Under the pieces are notes generated by a model. That model saw only the letters and a program-made list of their open reading frames with translations, was not told the DNA's origin and made no database searches. Both the position numbers and the translations under genes were made by a program. This document shows positions 17,970-23,774 of a stretch of 25,260 nt of DNA, piece by piece (positions within the stretch are counted from its first letter, which is position 1; every line of letters starts with the position of its first letter). The DNA is from a virus. Location: the IMG/VR virus record IMGVR_UViG_3300044705_000066, positions 1-25,260 of that record, one strand, 5' to 3'.

Positions 17970-18059
17970 TTAGTAGTGATCGATCGAGAACAGCAAAATC
18001 ACAATTATCGCCAACACTGCACCGAAACCAAGCCAAACCAAGATGACATCGAAGGTCAT
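17970..18059 (-). CDS. 29-aa single-pass membrane micro-protein
   Basis: The ATG follows the TGA of the adaptor gene after one base (TGAGATG), so translation is probably by re-initiation. The product starts MTFDVILVWLGFGAVL and ends SIDHY. Residues 4-25 are almost wholly hydrophobic and would span a membrane once, with an acidic/polar tail. It does not match a family I know. Its place between adaptor and nozzle genes is odd for a lysis gene; it could be a small holin-like or inner-membrane factor, or a virion peptide. The conserved start-stop coupling and strong hydrophobic pattern support it as real, but 29 codons is too few to be sure. Confidence 0.6.
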   Translation of the reverse strand: MTFDVILVWLGFGAVLAIIVILLFSIDHY

Positions 18060-18060
18060 C

Positions 18061-19209
18061 TCAGTATCGAGCTACTATGAAATCATCCTCTACTGGATCG
18101 ATCGGGCCACGCTCGATGCCGTCGATCGTTCTCGCTTCGGTAATTGTCCGCGCATACTCCTCGCGGGCATCGCTGATGATCGAGACGAAATGCTCGGCAT
18201 CGGCAAGACGCGGTGCCAACTCGATCGCCAGCCGATGCGCCAACCCAATCTGGAATAAGCTATCCATTTCCGGCACGGTCTGAATGTCGGCGACGAACCG
18301 CAGCATCAGCGGTTTCGCATCCCACGAGACGATGTAATTCCCCTCGTATAGCCAGTCGCGCGTCAGGTTACCGGGGGGCGATCCCAAATATGGGTTGACC
18401 CGCGCCTTCGGGTTGCCCGGTGCCGGGCGCAAAAACCCAGCCGGCAGACGGAATGCGTTGAGGGTATGGGTGTCGGCTGCCGGTCCGGCACCCAATGGGT
18501 AATTGATGTTGAGCGGGGTGAGCACCGCCGAGGTGATCACCCGCCAGCTATTACTCACCAGCGGCGAGGTGATCGTCGTGGTCCATTGCGTCGGGCTGGT
18601 ATCGGGCTCGTTATTATGGTTCAGGTTGATGCGGCTCTGGTAATTGGTGCCGCCGAAGCTGACCACTTGCCCGCTGTTGTAGATGACCTTGCTATCCCAA
18701 GGATCGACCCCGGCCGGATCGTTGGCATTGGCGTTGACCAGCGAGCGGTACACGGTATAGGTACCGTCGTTGGGGGTCTTGTAGACCAATTCCCCATCGA
18801 AGTAGCTGACCGTGTCGTCGAACAGATCGACGGTGACCGGGCCGAAATACGAGTCCCAGATCAGGGTTCCCGATGCCGGCACGATGTCGGGCTCATTGCC
18901 GGTCGTGCTGGTCATGGCGACCCAAAGCTGGTTGTTGTAGGTGACGATATCCCCGGCGATGTACGCGGTGCCGGTCGCCCATGCCGGCGCGGTCAGGAGC
19001 AGCGTCGTGGTATCGATCGCCCGCAGCACGACGCGGCGGGTCGAGAACACCCACAGCGCACGGCGTAGTTCGGCAAGTCGAAGCGCATCGTACACACGAT
19101 TGCACTCGACGGCTTGGACCGTGTTATCGGCGAAGGAAAAGATCGCGGGTTGGCGAAGAACCGATAACGCTTTATTGCAGATATCGACGGGGGTCCGGAG
19201 GGCGGTCAT
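18061..19209 (-). CDS. Adaptor / tail tubular protein A, second paralog (382 aa)
   Basis: The N-terminus (VDICNKALSVLRQPAIFSF...ALRLAELRRALWVFSTRR) and C-terminus (LMLRFVADIQ...LAHRLAIELAPRL...DPVEDDFIVARY) fit the gp11-like head-tail adaptor family of podoviruses. Two inserted small beta modules, residues about 76-121 (AWATGTAYIAGDIVTYNNQLW) and 168-210 (WDSKVIYNSGQVVSFGGTNYQ), resemble CBM5/12 carbohydrate-binding repeats. The protein is a paralog of the 349-aa protein encoded immediately upstream, with the same order of parts. GGGAGG lies about 10 nt before the ATG. It probably forms the ring between portal and nozzle. Confidence 0.87.
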   Translation of the reverse strand: MTALRTPVDICNKALSVLRQPAIFSFADNTVQAVECNRVYDALRLAELRRALWVFSTRRVVLRAIDTTTLLLTAPAWATGTAYIAGDIVTYNNQLWVAMTSTTGNEPDIVPASGTLIWDSYFGPVTVDLFDDTVSYFDGELVYKTPNDGTYTVYRSLVNANANDPAGVDPWDSKVIYNSGQVVSFGGTNYQSRINLNHNNEPDTSPTQWTTTITSPLVSNSWRVITSAVLTPLNINYPLGAGPAADTHTLNAFRLPAGFLRPAPGNPKARVNPYLGSPPGNLTRDWLYEGNYIVSWDAKPLMLRFVADIQTVPEMDSLFQIGLAHRLAIELAPRLADAEHFVSIISDAREEYARTITEARTIDGIERGPIDPVEDDFIVARY

Positions 19210-19224
19210 GCATCACACCCTCCC

Positions 19225-20274
19225 TTAACCTTCCGGCGATCCCGCGTTTCTTTGCCCGCCGGACGGAACATTGTCGACGACGCCCGCCGGGCCGCGTGTG
19301 AGGATGTAGTCATCTTCGAGCGGCTCGGTAGAACCGGTCTCAATCAGGTTGACGACAACCGCGTCGTGAAGGAATTTCTGATAGGCCGCCGCTATACCCT
19401 GCCTCTTCTGCTCACTCTGGGTCAAAGGTTCACAAATCGAGTAGGCGATACGGGCTGCCAAGGCTTCGCACAGCAATGGATCGAGCATTGTCACGTCCGA
19501 TACATCAGCGACGTATCTCAAAAGGATTGGGTCCGTCTGTGCGCTGACAATAATATTGCCTTCGAGTTCGTAGTCATTGTACCGCAGACCGGCGCTGACG
19601 ACGTTCGTTGCTGTAGACCCTACTTTCGGATCAGGATTGGTTATGCGCAAGTAATATAGCGGCAAAGGAAAAACATTGCGTATTTTGCCATTGATCGTGA
19701 CATCGGAACCAAGCGGCATGTAGAACGGAATGTTGAATGCCGTCGCACCGGTTTGAGCCACCCAATAGGTTCCATTAGGTGGTGTATGATTGAGGTTCCC
19801 GTTGACCTTGCTCAGATACCACGTGGCATCTCCGACATTCCAGATTACCTCACCAGAATAGTACGTAACGGTGGTGTCGAAATCCGGTCCGTAAACGGTG
19901 CCGAACCACTGTTCCCAATACTGCGGCTGCCCCGCAACATAGGTCGACGGGGCATTGGTGGTCGATGCGGTGTTGTCCACCTTGCAAATCCAGTAGACGC
20001 CCGCCGTGTCTTGCACGATTTGGCCCTGGATATAACTGGTTCCCGATACCCAGGCGGGTGCGACAAACCGGTTGGTATTGGTATCCCAAGGGCGAAGAAC
20101 CGAGCGGCGGATGCAGCAGCGCCAAACCGACCGACGCAATTCTGCTTGCCGCAAGGTGGTCCAGGCGAAACCACCTTCGGCGGCCTGCTTGGAGTTGTCT
20201 TGTAACGTCGAGATGCGGGTCGCCCCGACATACTGGAGAGCGCGATTTACGACATCAGTAGCAGTGGTATACAA
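19225..20274 (-). CDS. Adaptor / tail tubular protein A, first paralog (349 aa)
   Basis: It shares with the next gene the N-terminal pattern DVVNRALQYVGATRISTLQD...LRQAELRRSVWRCCIRRSVLR and the C-terminal ILLRYVADVSDV...LAARIAYSICEPLTQSEQ...EPLEDDYILTRGP, as expected for gp11-like adaptors. Two CBM5/12-like inserts are visible at about 74-125 (AWVSGTSYIQGQIVQDTAGVYW) and 131-175 (FDTTVTYYSGEVIWNVGDATWY). The start codon is TTG, with GAGGAGG about 11 nt upstream; no better start lies in frame. Two adaptors in tandem suggest a mixed ring, two stacked rings, or a surface-exposed decoration. Confidence 0.87.
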   Translation of the reverse strand: MYTTATDVVNRALQYVGATRISTLQDNSKQAAEGGFAWTTLRQAELRRSVWRCCIRRSVLRPWDTNTNRFVAPAWVSGTSYIQGQIVQDTAGVYWICKVDNTASTTNAPSTYVAGQPQYWEQWFGTVYGPDFDTTVTYYSGEVIWNVGDATWYLSKVNGNLNHTPPNGTYWVAQTGATAFNIPFYMPLGSDVTINGKIRNVFPLPLYYLRITNPDPKVGSTATNVVSAGLRYNDYELEGNIIVSAQTDPILLRYVADVSDVTMLDPLLCEALAARIAYSICEPLTQSEQKRQGIAAAYQKFLHDAVVVNLIETGSTEPLEDDYILTRGPAGVVDNVPSGGQRNAGSPEG

Positions 20275-20293
20275 CTAGATCGGCGCCTCCTCA

Positions 20294-20572
20294 TTATTCG
20301 CTTGGGATACGGACGATCTGCACGTATACAGCGGTAGCGCTCGACACTGCGAGCTTGTACTTGCCCGGCGCAAGGTTGACCGTGGTGTAGCCGTTTGCGG
20401 CGAATGCCGTCGCGGCCGTCACATAGGTCGAGGCATCACTCGCCAACTTTTGCAATGTGACGGTGCCCCAATTACTACCGATATAGTCGATGCCGTACAG
20501 CCCACCGGCGAGCGGAAAGGCCGCCGTATCGGCAGAAATGTTTGATGCAGAAAATGAGTCACCAGAACGCAT
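20294..20572 (-). CDS. Small beta-type structural protein (92 aa)
   Basis: I do not recognise a family. The sequence is poor in charge, with LAGGLYGIDYIGSNWGTVTLQKLASDASTYV and APGKYKLAVSSATAVYVQIVRIP, a pattern of short beta strands typical of head-decoration or neck proteins. Such small 'GVTLQ' proteins are common downstream of phage capsid genes. It starts 5 nt after the stop of the ATT-start gene, without a clear Shine-Dalgarno sequence, and lies 19 nt before the first adaptor gene. Confidence 0.72.
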   Translation of the reverse strand: MRSGDSFSASNISADTAAFPLAGGLYGIDYIGSNWGTVTLQKLASDASTYVTAATAFAANGYTTVNLAPGKYKLAVSSATAVYVQIVRIPSE

Positions 20573-20577
20573 GCGCT

Positions 20578-20799
20578 TTAACCAATAAGAGTACCGGCCG
20601 CGATGATTTGATCGTTCGCGGTTGCGAACAAATGCTCCATCTTCTCGCAGAACTCGCGGACCTGCTGATATGTTACTGTCGCGTCGGTGACGCGCAGTTC
20701 GAGCGGACTGGCCGATGTCGCGCTGGTCGCAACCGTCACATCACCGGGATCGATATCGAAGGCATTGCCTAGCTTGATCGAGTAGAAAGTGTCAGAAAT
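20578..20799 (-). CDS. Small structural protein with ATT start codon (73 aa)
   Basis: The frame between two clear genes encodes a 73-residue product beginning (I/M)SDTFYSIKLGNAFDIDPGD and ending ANDQIIAAGTLIG. The composition is that of a soluble phage protein, and it fills an otherwise empty gap of 240 nt. There is no ATG, GTG or TTG between the upstream in-frame TGA and the coding start; the only later ATG lies some 52 codons in. A strong AAGGGGG stands 8 nt before ATT, so ATT (or the adjacent ACG) is the likely initiation codon. ATT is a rare start, known from infC, where it limits expression. The Shine-Dalgarno overlaps the TAA of the preceding gene. An alternative is a +1 frameshift near that stop, fusing it to the 118-aa protein. 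Confidence 0.75.
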   Translation of the reverse strand: MSDTFYSIKLGNAFDIDPGDVTVATSATSASPLELRVTDATVTYQQVREFCEKMEHLFATANDQIIAAGTLIG

Positions 20800-20812
20800 C
20801 GTAGTAGCCCCC

Positions 20813-21169
20813 TTAGCTCAAATCTTTTGCGCCGTTGACGGCTTGCATAATTGCGTTGAGACATGCCCGCAGCATGTTCTTCGATACGACGGTGCTCGGG
20901 TTGTAGCTGACGACGACATCGCCAGAGACCGCAGCATTCAGATCAACGGTTCCAATGTCGGTCTTCAACGTCGCGAAATCGGTCTGTATCTGGGTGACCA
21001 AGCCCAACGCGGTGCTGTCACCAGAGATCGTCGCATTGGCGAGCGCCGCTGTAATATCGGCATCGACGGTCGACTCGTCGGTCGAGATCAACGCGGCGGT
21101 CACCCCGCCAGAGGTGTGAGCCGCTGACGGGGAATACGCATTGACCGTGGCTTGTAGCGTTATCGCCAT
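20813..21169 (-). CDS. Small structural protein (118 aa)
   Basis: No family recognised. The product is Ala/Thr/Ser-rich with few basic residues. It has a polar N-terminus (YSPSAAHTSGGVTAALISTDES), two segments with helical heptad-like spacing (LGLVTQIQTDFATLKTDIGTVDL), and a C-terminus (NMLRACLNAIMQAVNGAKDLS). It lies 5 nt after the stop of the 176-aa gene and is followed at once by the ATT-start gene. Genes at this place often encode head-decoration or head-tail joining proteins, but nothing in the sequence proves that. Confidence 0.72.
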   Translation of the reverse strand: MAITLQATVNAYSPSAAHTSGGVTAALISTDESTVDADITAALANATISGDSTALGLVTQIQTDFATLKTDIGTVDLNAAVSGDVVVSYNPSTVVSKNMLRACLNAIMQAVNGAKDLS

Positions 21170-21174
21170 ACCAC

Positions 21175-21705
21175 TTACACCGTGTAGCTAACTTCGGCGT
21201 AGGTGACCGGCGCACCGCTGGTCGTGGCGGTTGTCTTCAACAGGATGTCAAAGTACCCACCAGGATCGTTGGTGTAACCCATGACCTGCCACATACGCTG
21301 GTTGCGCTGTGCCGAAGTCAAGTTCTTGGCATAGTCGACTAGACCGGCAGTCTTCAAGTCAACCGCAGCACCGAAAATTTTGTTATCGGCGCTGGCGATT
21401 TGGGGAATAGTGCCCTGATACTGCACCGGCGTCCCGTCGACTTTCGAGTCGCTCCAGGCCACGTCGATATCACACGTCCAGGTTGTAACTGTACCATCCA
21501 CACCAAGCCATAGGTGTTTTACTACCGCGTGCGACGGGAACCGGCAGATGCGGTACGTCGAGCCGCTGGTCTTGCCGGTGGTTGCCGTGATGCTGTCGCT
21601 GACGCTGCGCATCACACCCGGACCGCCTTCACCCGGTGGGTTGAAGACGATTGGGGTAGCGTCGAGGTTGGTTACGCTGGCGGAAGAGAGTGCCTCTGTT
21701 GTCAT
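21175..21705 (-). CDS. Post-capsid structural protein (176 aa)
   Basis: No named family recognised. The N-terminus (MTTEALSSASVTNLDATPIV) leads into SDSITATTGKTSGSTYRICRFPSHAVVKHLWLGVD, a beta-rich core with WTCDIDVAWSD, and a C-terminus QVMGYTNDPGGYFDILLKTTATT.....YAEVSYTV. This arrangement recurs in small structural proteins encoded just after podovirus capsid genes. AGGA lies about 13 nt before the ATG at 21705, a long spacing, with an ATGTAA start-stop between. A strong hairpin separates it from the capsid gene. Confidence 0.75.
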   Translation of the reverse strand: MTTEALSSASVTNLDATPIVFNPPGEGGPGVMRSVSDSITATTGKTSGSTYRICRFPSHAVVKHLWLGVDGTVTTWTCDIDVAWSDSKVDGTPVQYQGTIPQIASADNKIFGAAVDLKTAGLVDYAKNLTSAQRNQRMWQVMGYTNDPGGYFDILLKTTATTSGAPVTYAEVSYTV

Positions 21706-21742
21706 TATTACATGTGTCCTACACTGTTAGTTGTTATTAGTT

Positions 21743-21770
21743 TTGCGAAGCCCATCGAGGGGCTTCGCAA
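21743..21770 (-). terminator. Strong hairpin after the capsid gene
   Basis: An 11-bp perfect stem (TTGCGAAGCCC with GGGCTTCGCAA) encloses a 6-nt loop 14 nt after the capsid stop. On the minus strand it is followed by AACTAATAAC, not a U-tract, so it is not a textbook intrinsic terminator. It could be an inefficient terminator, as T7 has after gene 10, or a stabiliser of the capsid mRNA 3' end. Confidence 0.45.
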
Positions 21771-21783
21771 TATTGTAAGTTAC

Positions 21784-22737
21784 TTAGATGTTGTCGTTAC
21801 CGACCGAGTCGTTACCGGCATCAATTTCGATTACGCGGCCCGGCTCCAGACGAGTGGCCCCGAACATCGTGTTGGAATAGATTTGTACCGGGTGACCCGA
21901 GATATCCTTACGGATGGAAACGTCGGTGAACAAATCACGCCACAGGCCGAGCGCCAGACCCGAAGGTACAAACGCGAAGCACTGGCGAATACTGGAGGCG
22001 ACCGGCAGACGCTCGGAGACAATGATATTGAAACCAAGGAACTGCTGGAGCCGACCATCAACCAAAACCGGGCGGTCGTTGAACTCATCCGAGACTACTT
22101 GAGTCTGGGAAAGAAGGTCCATTTCCTGCTGTGACCCGATCACCAAGTACAAAGGCTCGGCGTCCAAATCCACATGTAAATGCCTGAATAGCTGCCTGCA
22201 TTTGAGCAATTTGCGGACCGTCATACCAATCGTGGTCGACCCGTTGCCGTACGTGTCGGCAATCGTCAGACCGGTATTGGAGCCAGTCGCGGTGTTTTGC
22301 GCGTTCGCCCAGGTCTCGGTCGTAAACCCACCCGGATCAGTACCAATGGTGGAGCTACCAAAGACCGCACTAATCAGCGCGTCGTCCCATGCACGACCAA
22401 TAGAAGCCGCAACGTCCTTGATGTACGCCGACTGCGGCGAAATCATTGTTTGCAGTTGCTCATAGGTATCCACCAAAAAGTTATTCTCTTTGGGGGACGG
22501 GAAGACCCAGCGACGCATGAACTGCACGTCGGTGCGACCGAGCGGCGAGAATGGTGCCGGCGGGGCTTCCATGTTGAATGCGCTGGTGTATTGGATCAGC
22601 GAATGCGCCTTACCAACACAGGCTTCTTCACGAACCTTGCCGCGAAGCTTGGACTGCATCTGCTGCAAACGCAGGTCGAGCAATGTTGAATATTGGACAG
22701 TGTATAACTGTGGAAGAAAATCTGAACCAAATGCCAT
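21784..22737 (-). CDS. Major capsid protein (317 aa)
   Basis: Length and composition fit a phage major capsid protein of the podovirus type. The N-terminus (MAFGSDFLPQLYTVQYSTLLDLRLQQMQSKL) is helical. It is followed by TDVQFMRRWVFPSP, a long middle part with SAYIKDVAASIGRAWDDALISAVFG, then LYLVIGSQQEMDLLSQTQVV and FLGFNIIVSERLPV, and a C-terminal beta domain (SGLALGLWRDLFTDVSIRKDISGHPVQIYSNTMFGATRLEPGRVIEID). The last part is the typical strand-rich P/A-domain end of HK97-like capsids. It follows the scaffold-like gene and precedes small structural genes. GAGG lies 10 nt before the ATG, below a hairpin with an A-rich loop, which fits the high expression expected of this gene. Confidence 0.9.
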   Translation of the reverse strand: MAFGSDFLPQLYTVQYSTLLDLRLQQMQSKLRGKVREEACVGKAHSLIQYTSAFNMEAPPAPFSPLGRTDVQFMRRWVFPSPKENNFLVDTYEQLQTMISPQSAYIKDVAASIGRAWDDALISAVFGSSTIGTDPGGFTTETWANAQNTATGSNTGLTIADTYGNGSTTIGMTVRKLLKCRQLFRHLHVDLDAEPLYLVIGSQQEMDLLSQTQVVSDEFNDRPVLVDGRLQQFLGFNIIVSERLPVASSIRQCFAFVPSGLALGLWRDLFTDVSIRKDISGHPVQIYSNTMFGATRLEPGRVIEIDAGNDSVGNDNI

Positions 22738-22752
22738 GGTTCCGCTACCTCA

Positions 22753-22779
22753 CAAAGCGTTTTTTTTGTTTTTGCTTTG
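22753..22779 (-). promoter_or_regulatory. A-rich loop hairpin directly upstream of capsid Shine-Dalgarno
   Basis: Minus-strand CAAAGC pairs with GCTTTG around a 15-nt loop made of A runs broken by C. The GAGG Shine-Dalgarno starts 1 nt after the stem. Unpaired A-rich RNA next to a Shine-Dalgarno is a known translation enhancer and ribosomal protein S1 binding feature, so this may raise capsid synthesis. The function is inferred. Confidence 0.45.
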
Positions 22780-22874
22780 GCTTATCCACGCCGTGTGAGG
22801 GCGACCGGGGCCTTGTAGGTTCTGCTGTATGCCGCCCTTATGGGTTATGGTTCAGCGTCACCTCTCGCGCGCCG

Positions 22875-22881
22875 GTATTTA
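22875..22881 (-). promoter_or_regulatory. TAAATAC motif, candidate capsid promoter (site D)
   Basis: Minus-strand reading is TTCGCCTAAATACCGGCGC. It lies 20 nt after the stop of the 59-aa gene and about 138 nt before the capsid ATG, so it would give the capsid message a long leader. No other gene can be found in the 164-nt gap 22738-22901. Confidence 0.45.
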
Positions 22882-22901
22882 GGCGAAATGAAGGGGTGGG
22901 G

Positions 22902-23081
22902 TTACTTGCCCCGGAATTTGGCAAATGTCAGCGCAAGGCGGGCACGCTTGCCGGTCGTACCCTTGTCGTTCTTATGCTCGCGGGCGAACTCCATCGGGGT
23001 TTGCCCTGCTGCGTTTGCCTGTGCGGTCAGTGCTCCGGGTTTGGAAACCGCGTTTTGCATCCATTTTGATTTCGCTGCCAT
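22902..23081 (-). CDS. Small basic phage protein (59 aa)
   Basis: The product begins MAAKSKWMQNAVSKPGALTA and continues QANAAGQTPMEFAREHKNDKGTTGKRARLALTFAKFRGK. The pattern 'KW...A..KPGAL...A...G......A.....KGTTG.RARLA.T..K' is one I recognise from many short phage proteins of unknown role. It is strongly basic at the C-terminus and may bind nucleic acid. It starts five bases after a TAAATA motif with no Shine-Dalgarno; the upstream bases are a terminator U-tract. It sits alone between that terminator and the capsid leader. Confidence 0.82.
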   Translation of the reverse strand: MAAKSKWMQNAVSKPGALTAQANAAGQTPMEFAREHKNDKGTTGKRARLALTFAKFRGK

Positions 23082-23085
23082 GGTC

Positions 23086-23092
23086 GTATTTA
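23086..23092 (-). promoter_or_regulatory. TAAATAC motif, candidate promoter for leaderless 59-aa gene (site E)
   Basis: Minus-strand reading is TTTTTCTAAATACGACCATG. It directly follows the U-tract of the terminator at 23094-23131 and ends four bases before the ATG. Bases and spacing match site C (TAAATACGAGCATG) except for one position. Confidence 0.5.
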
Positions 23093-23093
23093 G

Positions 23094-23131
23094 AAAAATA
23101 AAACCCCGCTTCGCTTACCCGAAGCGGGGTT
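23094..23131 (-). terminator. Intrinsic terminator (12-bp stem, U-rich tail)
   Basis: A perfect 12-bp stem (AACCCCGCTTCG with CGAAGCGGGGTT), a 6-nt loop and TTTTATTTTT on the minus strand. It ends transcription coming from the scaffold side before the 59-aa gene. Confidence 0.9.
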
Positions 23132-23190
23132 AGGGCTCGGCTGGTTTACCCAGCGCCATCCACCAGTTCTGGCCTGTATCGAGGTCGAAC
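23094..23190 (-). ncRNA. Candidate ~95-nt small RNA between site F and terminator
   Basis: If site F (23195-23201) is a promoter, a transcript would begin near 23190 and end at the intrinsic terminator, giving about 95 nt without a gene. Besides the terminator stem it can form a hairpin GCTGG-GTAAA-CCAGC near 23139-23153. The only ATG gives a nine-codon frame lacking a spaced Shine-Dalgarno. Its existence rests wholly on the promoter reading. Confidence 0.3.
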
Positions 23191-23194
23191 GAAC

Positions 23195-23201
23195 CTATTT
23201 A
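23195..23201 (-). promoter_or_regulatory. TAAATAG motif, candidate promoter (site F)
   Basis: Minus-strand reading is GTTTTTCTAAATAGGTTCG, directly after a terminator U-tract. The stretch TTTTTCTAAATA is identical to that at site E. Confidence 0.4.
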
Positions 23202-23202
23202 G

Positions 23203-23242
23203 AAAAACGCCGCCCCCAGGTCTACGAGTGGGAGCGGCGTTT
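23203..23242 (-). terminator. Intrinsic terminator (9+4 bp stem, T5 tail)
   Basis: AAACGCCGC pairs with GCGGCGTTT; after one mismatch CCCA pairs with TGGG around a 10-nt loop. On the minus strand the stem runs into TTTTTC. With the terminator 70 nt further on, it closes the scaffold transcription unit. Confidence 0.85.
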
Positions 23243-23536
23243 CGGCTGTTGTGGTAGCTAGGCTGACTGCGGGCCTGCCACCACCAAAATTATTTACAGT
23301 ATAATCGTCCTACCGGCGTGCCCCTATCGCGTTGCAGGGGTTTGTGAGCACGCTTTCCCGCCCTATCCAGTCTACGACTTATTCCGTCTTACTCTGGCAT
23401 CCAGCCCTCTCCAGGAGAGCTACGGTAGTAACAACAATGAAGACCCCAACACGAAGCACCACCAACTCCAGTCGGCGTTGCCACAACAGGGTCTTGAGGC
23501 TGCGGAGTTGAAATCGCTGTACATCACAACTCTCGT
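23243..23536 (-). other. Gene-free 294-nt stretch with possible RNA structure
   Basis: No convincing gene or tRNA is seen on either strand. Short inverted repeats occur: CCCCT with AGGGG near 23321-23340 enclosed by GCGTG and CACGC (23316-23353), CTCTC with GAGAG near 23407-23419, and ATTAT with ATAAT at 23289-23305. The last includes a TATAAT on the plus strand without a matching -35. This may be a long 3' untranslated region of the scaffold transcript. Confidence 0.4.
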
Positions 23537-23770
23537 TTATTTCTTGCCACGGCGAGCGGCACCGGCCATCTGGTTGGCCGCCTGTTGAGTCTGGGGTTTC
23601 GCTTGTTTCGGGTCGAACTTGTTGCACCAGTCACCCGGGTACACCTCGCCCATCACGATCTCGCAGGCAGCCGGCATCTTAAAATGTTTGCACATCTCGC
23701 AGTGATCGGCACCCTTTGCCGGATGCTCAAACTCGACCTCGTTCTTGCGGTACCGGATACGTCGCGCCAT
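23537..23770 (-). CDS. Four-cysteine small protein, HiPIP-like or zinc-binding (77 aa)
   Basis: Cysteines at 24, 27, 36 and 49 form CxxC-x8-C-x12-C, with GDWCNKF around the last. This resembles the cluster pattern of high-potential iron-sulfur proteins and of small zinc knuckles. The N-terminus is basic (MARRIRYRKN) and the C-terminus is a Gln/Ala tail ending RRGKK. Similar small Cys proteins stand between scaffold and capsid genes of many phages with unknown role. It begins 4 nt after the scaffold stop. Metal type cannot be told from sequence. Confidence 0.8.
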   Translation of the reverse strand: MARRIRYRKNEVEFEHPAKGADHCEMCKHFKMPAACEIVMGEVYPGDWCNKFDPKQAKPQTQQAANQMAGAARRGKK

Positions 23771-23774
23771 TCAC

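Noticed and set aside
23161-23240. Possible tRNA or tRNA-like element around GGTTCG near 23190
   Set aside because: No seven-base acceptor stem, anticodon arm or correct T-arm can be drawn; the paired bases belong to terminators.
23300-23305. TATAAT on the plus strand as a promoter against the gene direction
   Set aside because: No -35 element at the right distance and no plus-strand gene downstream.
23405-23524. 34-codon ATG frame (MYSDFNSAAS...) in the gene-free gap
   Set aside because: Only a weak GAGAG precedes it, and composition (many Trp/Cys/Leu) looks random.
23379-23627. Minus-strand 82-codon frame with a hydrophobic second half
   Set aside because: Its first part overlaps the four-cysteine gene in another frame and its start has no ribosome-binding site. 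The hydrophobic segment alone is not enough to claim a gene.
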